In this document: in pieces, positions 16,001 to 28,000 of the stretch | Position numbering within the stretch: the stretch's first letter is position 1 | How the letters are laid out: each line of letters starts with the position of its first letter | NCBI GenBank assembly: GCA_023229575.1 | Contig: JALNYZ010000001.1 | Location: 310,001-374,000, forward strand | Source: Prolixibacteraceae bacterium | Lineage (GTDB): Bacteria > Bacteroidota > Bacteroidia > Bacteroidales > Prolixibacteraceae | Length of the DNA stretch: 64,000 nucleotides | Reading direction: 5' to 3' | The notes under the pieces: generated by a model | What the model was told of the DNA's origin: nothing | Database searches by the model: none | What the model saw: only the letters and a program-made list of their open reading frames with translations | Made by a program: the position numbers and the translations under genes

Positions 16001-19000
16001 CTTTTACCGCCGGTGTGCTTTCAGGCGTTAGTGTAACACCCACTGTGGCTGGGACCTCAATGACATTCATTGTCACCGGTTCGACCAAGTCAGGGACAAG
16101 CACTTTCAATGTCAACCCCGGCGCTGCCACACAAATCGCCATCAATTCCGGGAACGGACAATCTGCGACAGCCGGAACAGCGGTAGCAGTTCCCCCAAGT
16201 GTTATTGTAAAAGATTTTTACAACAACCCGGTTAGTGGCGTAGCAGTTACATTTGCTGTTGCATCCGGTGGCGGTTCCGGTACAGGGTTATCTGCAACGA
16301 CCAATGCAAGCGGTATTGCCACTGTTGGAAGCTGGACTTTGGGTACCCTTGTCGGGGCAAATAGTTTGACGGCGACAAGTTCAGGCCTTACCGGTTCCCC
16401 ATTGACATTTACTGCGACAGGAACAGCCGGTGCTGCCACACAAATGGCCATGTATGCAGGTAACGGGCAGTCCGCCACTGCCGGATCAGCTGTCGCCATT
16501 CCTCCAAGTGTTGTAGTAAAAGATATTAACAACAATGTGGTCAGCGGTGTTTCTGTAACCTTTGCAGTAGCGTCTGGTGGTGGCTCCGGTACCGGATTAG
16601 CTGCAACGACCAATGCAAGTGGTATTGCTACCGTTGGAAGCTGGACCCTGGGTATAACTGCCGGAACAAATACTTTAACCGCTACAAGTACTGGTCTTAC
16701 CGGATCCCCGTTGACATTTACAGCCACAGGTACTGCCGGGGCTGCCACGCAAATAGCCATAAACGCGGGTGATGCACAATCTGCCACTGTTGGTAATTCT
16801 GTGGCTACCCAACCAAGTGTAATCGTCAGGGACGCCAACAACAATCCTGTCAATGGGGTGGCTGTAACCTTTGCAGTGGCAACCGGAGGAGGTTCCGCTA
16901 CCGGTTTGAATACGACCACCAACGCCAGCGGTATCGCCATTGTTAACAGCTGGACTTTGGGAACTACTGCCGGAACAAATACATTAACCGCAACAAGTGG
17001 CTCGCTTACAGGATCTCCGGTAACATTTACAGCAACAGGAACAGCGGGCGTGGCAACGCAAATTGCCATCAATGCCGGCGACGGACAGTCTGCTACGATA
17101 GGTACTACAGTGGCAATTGTACCAAGTGTGATCGTAAAAGATGTCTACAACAACCCCGTTAGTGGTGTTTCCGTAACTTTTGCCGTAGCATCAGGTGGCG
17201 GATCAGGTACCGGACTGGCTGCAACGACCGATGCCAGCGGTATTGCATCAGTTGGTAGCTGGACTTTGGGCGCTACTGCAGGGACTAACACATTAACCGC
17301 TACAAGTGGGACATTAATTGGATCTCCGTTGACATTCACGGCTACCGGTACCCCTGTGCCACCAATTGTCAGTACTGCAGCCGGTGGGGATTGGGCTACC
17401 GGGTCGACTTGGGTTGGAGGAATAGCCCCAACCGCAACCGATGTTGTCGTCATCGCTACTACCGGGGGAAATGCGGCCACTACAAACGGGGGCACAATTA
17501 CCTGCGCAGGCTTGACCATCAATAGCGGCGCTGTTCTTACTATGCGAAGACCATTTAACGTTAATGGACCTTCCGATATATCAGGTAGGATAAATTTCGG
17601 TTCAACCAGTACTACCGTAAGGGCTATGGCATTTAATGGCAATGTAACACTGAACAGTGGTTCCATTTGGGATGAAACAAACGGTGGGGCTAATACCGTT
17701 CTTGATACTTATACCTTTGCAGGAGACCTAACCAACAACGCGACCACATTCACATCGCTAACCGGTTCACCTCATACATTTTCCGGCACAGGAATGAACC
17801 TAAATGGTTCTGCCTTAACATCAATTTCCAATGCGGCAGTCACTGGAACATACACAAACAATGGAACATTTACTGTATCGACAGCTTTGACAGGAGCCGG
17901 AAGTTTAACAAATAGTGTAGCTGGCACTCTAAATATAGACGGATCATCGTCTATTACCACTCTTGCCAACGCTGGAACTGTAACCATTACAAATGCCGGG
18001 GCAATTTCTACTGTTTTGGCCAATTTTACCAATACCGGAACCCTCAACCTCAACGGATCAGGTACAATTACAGGTATTACCAACAATGCTTCCGGGATTA
18101 TCAATCTATCCAGTTCGGGCACCATTACAAATCTTAACAATGCTACCGCGACAAGTACCCTTAACATCAGTGCAACACCTGTTCCGGCTATTACTACGCT
18201 CACAGCAACTGCCGCAGGCAATCTTGTTAATTACAATGGTGTTGCGCAAACAATAAAAGCCACTACCTATTCCAACCTCACTCTTTCCGGAACAGGTGGG
18301 AAAACTTTTCCAACCGGCGCAACGACTGTCAACAATATATTATCCATCGAGAATGGTGCCAATGCAAATACCTTCACCGGCACCCTTGCCTATGGCACAA
18401 ATGCGACATTGCAGTACAATACCACTTCCAACAGAAATGCGTCGACGGAATGGATAACCCCATTTACAGCAACAGGTGGTGTGGTGATTGCCAATACAGG
18501 TGCAATTACCATGAATGCCAGCAAAGTATTCGATGCATCGGTGCCACTTACAGTCAACAGTGGTGCAACACTAAATATGTCCACCTTTTCATTGACACTC
18601 AATGGTGATTTAATCAACAATGGAGGTACCGTGAGCGGAACATCCGGAGGAGTTGTTATCACCGGAACTACAGCCCAAAATATTGGGGCCTTCACAACGA
18701 CAGGTACTGTTTCCATGACCAAAACCGGCGGGACTGCCACATTTACGGGCAATGTGAGCGGCGCAGGATTAACAATCAACGGAACCGGGGGCACCCTAAG
18801 TTTGGGAAGCGGATTGACACATACCTTTAGCGGAACATGGACCAGGACAGCCGGCACACTCGACGCCGGGTCAAGCACCCTGAATTTGAGCGCTACAGGC
18901 ACCGTAGTATCGGGAACAGGAGGAACCTTCACCGCCGGTACCGGGACTGTAAATTATTCGGGGGCCGGGACTCAAAATATTGCCGTGTTGACCTACAATA

Positions 19001-22000
19001 ACCTTGAATTGTCAGGGGGTGGCGGATTTGCCAAAACATTTACCGCCAACACAACTATCAATGGAAACCTGTCTATTGCAAACAGTACAATAGCAAATTT
19101 AGGAACAGGATTGACCCACCCTGCAAACTCCCTCACACTGGGCGGGGCAGGACAGGTTGCAGGTACCTGGGGCGGAACCGGTTCGGCTGCTACGAATATC
19201 AACACAACATATTTCACCGCGACGACAGGTATTGTAAATGTTTCATCGTTGGGCGCACCTACTTCTATTTCCGCAACACCAGCTTCCATCAACTTCGGTG
19301 ATACCGGTACGATCAGTTTAGCGGCCAGTGGTGGAGGTGGAAGTGGGGCCACGCTTACCTGGTATGCCGGAGGATGTGGTTCCGGTACATCTATCGGAAC
19401 AGGTAGTCCGTTGGTTATCAACAAACCGGCAGTTACTACCACCTATTATGCCAGATGGGAAAGTGGTCTCATCTATTCCAGTTGTTTGAGCACAACGGTC
19501 ACAGTCTTAAATACCACATTTTACTCATATCAATCCGGTGACTGGAATACCGCGAACACCTGGACAACAGACCCGTCGGGTTCCTTCTGGGTGAACGGTG
19601 GCATCCCTGCTTCTACCGATCATGTCGTTATCCTAAACGGACGCACCATTACAGTGAATGAGAATGGGAAGGTCGTTAATTCGTTGGAAATCCGCCTGGG
19701 AGGTACCCTTGACCTGCAAACAACCACCACCCACAATTTTGGGACAGTAACCGGCGATGGCATATTAAAGCTTGCTTCCGGCAATTTCCCGGGGGGAACT
19801 TACACGGGTTTTGTCGCTGCAAACGGCGGTACGGTGGAATATTACAACCTAAACAATCAAAGTATCAGCAGCACCCAGCTTACATACAACAAACTGATAG
19901 TATCAAACTATACGGCATCCGCAAATACCACCTATTTGGACAATACCGTCAACAACATTAACTATACGGTGAATGGCAACTTTGATCTGAATAATCATGG
20001 GGCCGGTAGCCTGACCTTCAACTTCGGAAATCCCTCGCCATCAGATAATTTGATTAACATGTCGGTGGCAGGCAATTTTACTGTTGCCTCTGGCTGTTCC
20101 ATCGGTGTGAATAATTTTGCTTCTGCCCATACCATCGCAACATCCGATGTGAACCCTTCCGTAGTAAACCCCGTTCATAGTTTAACCCTTTACGGAAATT
20201 TCACAAACAATGGTTCGGTCCGGTTTACAGGATTGCCCGCCCCATTCGATAATGCTTATTATCTCCTCGCAACTACTGCTTTTGGAGGTACCAACTATGG
20301 GGATGTTCAGGTAACCTTTGCCGGCGCCACCAACAATACGGTTACCTGCAACGGAACGACCGATTTTTTCAGGTTCATTGTCGAAAAAGGATCAGACCAA
20401 ACCTACACACTGGATGTAAATTCATCCAATGTGGCCAATTTTGCCCTTTACGGTCCCGACAACCAGGGGAACAACAACTTTGCAGGATATGGCTATTACT
20501 ACAAAGCGCTGTTCCTCCATTATGGTACCCTGAAATTAAATTCAAATATCAGTATTCCCTCTATCTCCGAAGGGGGACAGGATTTTCTGCTCAATCCATC
20601 CGCCTGTTTGTGGGTGAATGGCGCCAATGTCTCAACTACAGTCAGCGGACTTAATGGAACTGGTTACCAAGCTGCTACTTTCTATGGGAGGTTACGTGTA
20701 AGCGCAGGTCAATTCTCTACCGGTGATGCGGCTGGTATTGTTTTGGGGGATCTTAGCACACCGGAAATCAATATTGAAGGGACGGGAACGTTGGATGTCA
20801 GTCAGGTATGGAACAATACAGGGGCAACCAACTTGATCAGCTATACGCAGACTGGTGGTACTGCCAATTTCAGGTTACTGGGTGAAAACCATGCAGGGGC
20901 AGTTTTATCTTTGGATAATCCCAACACGGTATTCAACATGAGTGGGGGTGTTATCAATTTCACTGAAAATTCCTTCACGGGCGGAGGCACTGATTTTCGC
21001 CTCTTCAACATCCAGGTACTTCCGGGGAAATTTTCAATAACCGGAGGCACCATTAACGTGAATGTACCTAGTTCGGCAACCGTATATACAGGAAATACCA
21101 CTGTTCCTTTTTACAACATGAACATTTCTAATAGGACGGGTTCAGGAACTGTGATACTGCGTGTGGAAACTCCCGGATCAAATCTGACAATACTCAATGA
21201 TCTGTCAATTGGGAATGGGGCCATCCTTGATCTGAACACAAATACAATCGGATTGGAAGTGGACCGCAATTTCAGTTTAGTCTCCGGGGCAACTTATACG
21301 CCGGGAGCAAATACCACTACCTTCAATGGCTCCGGTGCTCAAACATTGACCAATACCGGAACCATCACCAGTGGTTTGAATAACTTCACTCTTTCAAATG
21401 CCAGCAATACATCCATAACCAATGACCTGACAATCAGAGGGACGTTGACCATTAACAGCGGCTGTATCCTACACGATCAGGGTTTTACCATTAGTGCAGC
21501 CGGGAATATTGTCAACTCCGGAACCCATTCCAGCCAGGCTAATGGAAGTATTCTGTTGAACGGGACATTGGCACAAACGATTGGCGGATCCGGAACTGGC
21601 CTGTTTGGCAATTTGGGTATCAACAAGAGCTCCGGAGCCACTACTTTCCAGGCTAACCAAACTGTAAACGGAAATTTGAGATTGGCAAACGGTATTCTTG
21701 ATATCACCAGTTTCAATTTGAAGTTTTCTGCTACCAGCGCAATTTATGATGCCATGACCGGTACGTCAGCACCTACAACCTTTGGGGATACAAAAATGAT
21801 CAAGGCTTCAGGTGATCAAAGTGCCGGTGGCATAACAAAATCATTTAGTGCTATCGGTTCTTTCCTTTATCCCTTCGGAACAACAACTTACCACCCTGCA
21901 ACCATTGATATTTCGCAGGCGCCAACGCATTGGGGCGATGTGACTGTTAAACCGGTAGCATTTGTACATCCCTCGGTCGATCCTACAAAAAATGCCTTAG

Positions 22001-25000
22001 CCTATTATTGGAAAGTGATTTCAAGCTCATTCACCGGTATTCAGCCAGGATCAATTTCCCATACCTATCATTACATCACAGCCGATGTCGCCGGAAATGA
22101 CAATACTTATATCACAGGTGTGTACCGACCTGTTGCCTGGACAAAAGGAGACGCCCTGCAAGTAGATATCATTGGAAAAAATATCTATTTTCCTGCAATT
22201 CAATATCTTGACGGTGAATATACGGCCGGCGAAACCAATGCTTTTGGAACTGTAAAAGTATATTATAGTCGTGCAAATGGTGATTGGGATACTCCTGCGA
22301 CATGGTCCCTGGTCAGTAATGCAGACGGAACCAGTCCAGGAACCATCCCCGGACCGAGCGACCTTGTAGTGATTGGTGATGGCGGAAGTAACAACCATTT
22401 GGTCACAATATCTGCCAACACAAAGATTATAAGCGGATTGCAAATAAATACAGGTTCTACACTTGACGTAAATACCACAACTGGCCATGTATTTGGTACT
22501 GTAACAGGAACTGGAAAGCTTCGGATTAGCTCCTCCACTGCTACAGCCGTTTTCCCATCCGGTGATTTTGGCGACTTTCTTGGAACTGCTGGCGGAACCG
22601 TAGAATATTACACAGAAACCGCACCGGGAAATATCGGAACAGCATTTACTTTGCCAACATCCTATTTGGTTGGCAGCAACCCGATCAATATTGCCACTTA
22701 TTATAATTTGATACTTTCTCCTGCAACAGGGAAAAACATCACCTTGCCCAATACGGATCTGCTTATTTACAATGATTTGAATATCAGTGTATCCGGAACA
22801 AGTTTAACTGGAATTTCGCAGATTAACAACCAAAATATACCACGTACTGTAACCGTAAACGGGAACCTAAATGTTAACAATGGCAACCTCCAGTTTACGA
22901 ATGGAAGCAGCACTGCCCAATTTATTTCCGTGATTGGGAATGTGAATGTTGCAAGCGGGGCAATTTTCGATGTTGCCGCCAATCTTGCTGCCACCAATAC
23001 CCTTGCCATTCAGGGCAATCTTACCAACAATGGAACCTTCGACATGATAGCCGGTGCAGCCCAGGTCTGTAATGTGACTTTCACCGGTGCAGCAAGTAAA
23101 CAGATCGGTGGCACTACAGCAACCCGCACAGACTTTAATACCCTCACAATCAATAAGGGAACCGACCGAACATCAATTATGGAGGCTACCGTCAATGCAA
23201 TGACATTGAATAGCACATTGGCAACTGCTATGACCATCACCAATGGTACTTTCAGGTTATCCAATTCGAATGTTAGCCTGACCTTATCGACCACCAACGC
23301 GTTTACCATTCCTTCGTCCGGTTGTTTATCCGCCAATCTGGGAACAATGAATGTTGGCGCGGCAAACAACAATGGCTCCGATCTGTTGCTATTGGGCAAA
23401 TTAGAGATAATGAATACCGGAACAGTCAATGTCGGCAACAATTCGGGATCACACAACGACATTGAATATGCTGCCTCGGGAAGCCCTGAGATTAACATTT
23501 CAGGCGGATCGCTGAATGTTGATGGTCAGGTAAGAAGAAACCTGGCCAATACACTTGGATCGCTGATTTACAATCAATCTGGTGGAAATGTCACTGTCAA
23601 AGGGAATAGTTTTGACGCCACCCGCAGTATGTTTGAGGTGTTGAATGCGGGAAGTCAGTTCAATGTAACCGGAGGCACACTTACCATTGTCAAGGCAGGC
23701 AGTACCAATGCAGACTTCTACCTGGACCCGGGTAGTTACGTCGTCAACAGCAGTAACGGAGGGCATACGGTAACGATTGGGAATAGTTCAACTGCTGTAG
23801 CACAGAACTTCAAAATCAACACCATGGCCCCCTTGTGGAATGTGACAGTGGACGGTACCACCACCAACAAAACCGCCACTCTTTCCATTAATCCGATATC
23901 CATATTGTACAACCTGACAATCAATGGGAATGGAAATGCAGGTACCGGTTCTGTATTTAAAGCCAACGATTTAAATGTAACAATCGGAGGTAGTCTTATC
24001 AATAATAATTTATCGTCCGCTACAGGGACCAATGTTGGTGGTTATCAGACTGGTGTGGCTGCCACCAGTACCCAGGCCACAACCTTTACCGGAACAGGTA
24101 ATATAACCGGTACAGGTTCCAACCTGACCAATTTTGCCAACCTGGTAATTGGTTCCCTGTCCACTACCCCATCCATTACGCTCGGTTCATCCAGCAACAT
24201 CAGGGTCAACACCAATCTGACCATTACCTCAGGTACCCTGGCCGATGCCGCGAACACCATCACCGCCATGGGCGATATCAGCAACGCGGCGATTCATTCA
24301 AGTTCTTCCTCCTCTGGCGGTATGCTGTTGGCAAACAGTACCAAGCAGACCATCACCACCTCGGGAAGCGGTAAATTCGGAAATATCACCTTAAACAATG
24401 CAGGTGGCGCTGACATTATCGGGGATTCATGGATAACCGGTCAGTTGACACTGACGTCCGGCTTATTGTACATCAATGACTACAAACTCGTGATGGATAT
24501 AAATTCCACTTTTGGTGGAACTTATGATGTCAACCGCATGATAATGTTGAATGGCGCCAACAGTGACAAAGGAGTAGAAAAATATTTTAGCGGGTCTGCT
24601 TCCAATTTCATTTTCCCGACAGGTTCCACCGGTAAATACAGGCCCGTCACCTTTACATTTACCTCAGCCAATCCTGGTTCAATTACTGTAGTTCCTGTAA
24701 ACACAGCGCATCCCAGCGATTTTGCCCCTACAACTGACCAGTTGAATTATTATTGGAAAACCACTGTAACAGGTTTCTCAGGTGTCAGTGCGGTCACCCA
24801 GGTATACCAATATGGTACCGCAGAAGTTACCGGAACCGAAAGTAATTACATCAGTGCACGCTTTAGCAGCTCTTTGTGGGTCCAATACGGTGCTGGAACT
24901 ATCAATGCCACAAACCATACAATCACCATAAATGATCTGTTTACGGGCGAATATACGGCTGGTGAAATTGCGAACTTCGGTCTGGTCCATACCCTTTATA

Positions 25001-28000
25001 CGATTGCAAGCGGCAATTGGAACAGTACTGCAATTTGGGCGGAGGATGCACCTACAAATCCTTCGTGCAACTGTTACCCGTTGGGAAATCCCGTTTTCAT
25101 ACAACCCGGGCACACGGTTACCATGAACATCAACGGCGCCTCCGCAGCTTCGGTTGATATTCAGGGCACATTTGACCTGAAACAGAGCATTAACCACAGT
25201 TTGGGATCAATTACCGATACGACCCATGCAGGTACAGGAAAAATGATGATTGAAAATTCGCCCGGCGGAATGTTCGTTTTCCCTGGTGGCAATTATGACC
25301 GCTTTATGGCCTCAACCGGCACAACTGTAGAACTTTATGGTTCGATTGATGCACAAATGCCTCTGAAACCCGGTAACCTGGCAAAACCATATCAAAACCT
25401 GATCCTAACCGGCACCGGAATCAAGTACATGAGTGCTGACGTTACTAAAATTCTTGGTAATCTGACGATTAACAATGGGGCAAAATTAAGTGCCGCACTT
25501 CATAACATGCCTTTGTACATTTTAAATAACTGGTCAGATTATAATATCGCTCCCTCTTCCGGCGGATTCGTACCCGGTACCGGATCTGTAAGTTTTGAAG
25601 GTGGAACGGCCCAAACCATGACGATATCCTCAGGAGCTGTTACCGAAAATTTCTATGACTTCATAATTTCAAATCCGGCAGGCGTTACAATTGCCGGTGG
25701 AGGTAACGTTCAAATTGCAAACAACCTTACACTCAGTAGCGGGACTATTACAACCAACTCAACCAACTCACTGACACTTACCAATGTAAGCTCTTCAGCG
25801 GTTATTGGCGGATCGGTTGGCTCTTACATCAACGGTCCGCTGCGGAAACAGATCAGTAACGGCTCTTTCTTCACTTTCCCGTTAGGAAAGAGTAGTCCAT
25901 CACCAAGGTATGGTCAGGTTTATCTCTCCGGAGTTGTTACTTCCGGCGTTTGGGAGGCAGAATATTTTAACAACAGTCCAAATTCCAACTCACCCTCCCT
26001 GACAATTACCAACATGTTGTCTCCTGTCGCGAGTGTAAGCAACAACGAATACTGGAGGGTCCGGGGAGTTGGCTCGGGAAGTGCAAATGCCACCCTGCGT
26101 TGGGATGCCAACAGCGGATATCATCTATCCACGCCATCCGACAGAAGCAAAATAAGGGTCGTCGAGTGGGTTCCATCCAATTCAAGGTGGGAAAATCGGG
26201 GTAATGTGGTGACAGACAATGGCCCTGATGACGGACTTGTAACTACTGATGCTGCCATCGCATTGGCAGATGGAACCGATCTGCATTACCTGACCATCGG
26301 CGGTGGAAGTTTGCCATTGCCAACGGCCTCAATTACCAGCCCACTCACAGCTGCCATCTGCAACGATAATGTTGCTTCAACTACTGTAACAGTAACCCTT
26401 ACAGGAACAGCGCCCTGGTCGTTAACATACCAGTTGGGCTCCGCTACAACGACCTTAAGCAATATTGCCTCTTCTCCTGTTTCAATAGTACTTACATCCG
26501 GCTCATCAGGGATTACCCAGCCAATTACAACGGATACCAATTTTAATTTTCATATTACCAATGTGAACGACTTTAACGGGGTAGCCGGAAATGGTGATTA
26601 TTCAACAGCAGTTGTAATTACAGTTCATCCAATGCCTGATAATACCATAACAGGAAGGACTCAAGTGGGTATCAATGAAGTGGTAGCCTATACCACTCCA
26701 ACCGATGCCAACACTTACGCCTGGACTTTGAGTTCAAACGGAACACCTTTGACCGGAAATACATCAACTTATACGGTCACCTGGGGTACCAATACGCCAG
26801 GTCCCTATACCATTGGCCTTACAAAAACGACAACTGCCGGATGTCAATCTGTCAATAGTATCTCTGTAACGACCAGTACAACCCCAACCCCAGTAATAAC
26901 CGGAAATCAAAAAGTTTGTACAGGATCGACCGAAACCTATTCAACGCCTTTGGTGAGCGGGCACAGTTATGCATGGTCGCTTTCAGGAAATGGCGTAATC
27001 AATTCCGGAGCTGCAACCAATAGCATATCTGTGACATGGGGTGTCGTTTCCATTAACAATTCTGTCAGTGTCGTTGAATCTATTACTGCAACCCCTGCCA
27101 TCCAGGGGAGTGCATCAAAAACTGTAGATATTGGTATTCAGCCGACAACCAATCCTACCTACTCCGGACCATCTTCCGTTTGTGTGGGTGTTGGTCCAGT
27201 CTTTACTATCAATAACTCGGAACTAAATGTCAGGTACCAGCTCAGGAACAATGCAGATAACTCAAATTCCGGGTTGTTTGTAGATGGAACAGGCGGAACG
27301 ATTACACTGACCGGTTCGCCCATTGTTACCAATACAGTTTACAATATTTATGGTTACACCCTTGCCCCTTTTACCTGTAGTGTGCAACTGACAGGTACAG
27401 TTTCCGTTACGTCAACGCCATGGGGGTCATGGGTAGGAGGTACCAGCATTGACTGGAATACAGCCTCCAACTGGTCGTGTGGTCAAATTCCCGGTATTTC
27501 AATCAACGTCTCTATTGGTACAGCTACCAACTATCCAACCTTAAACGGCGGTTCAGTTGGAACTGCCAATAATTTATCAATTGGTTCGGGCGCATCCCTT
27601 ACCGTTACCGGGAATACGCTTCAAATCGCAGGGACAATTTCCAACAGTGGTACCTTTACAGCCTCCAACGGAACCATTGAGATGATGGGATCCTCGGCGC
27701 AGACGATTTCTGCAAACACGTTTGCGGGCAGTACTATCGCGAGCCTGACTGTCAACAATTCAGCAGGGGTAACCTTAACTGGTGCACTGAACGTTACGGA
27801 TATTGTCAAGGCAACCTTGGGAAATCTTGCTTCCAACGGAAATCTGACGCTTAAATCCTCTGCCTCTCAAACTGCATTGATTGATGGATCAGGTGCGGGA
27901 ACTGTGACTGGAAGCGTAACGATGGAGCGTTACCTTCCATCGGCCTATGGCTATAAATATCTTAGCTCCCCATTTACAAGCGCTTCACTCGCTGCGACCT

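Noticed and set aside
13528..16119. Possible CRISPR-like or satellite array
   Set aside because: The repeats are contiguous, in frame and coding, without unique spacers. They are protein-domain repeats.
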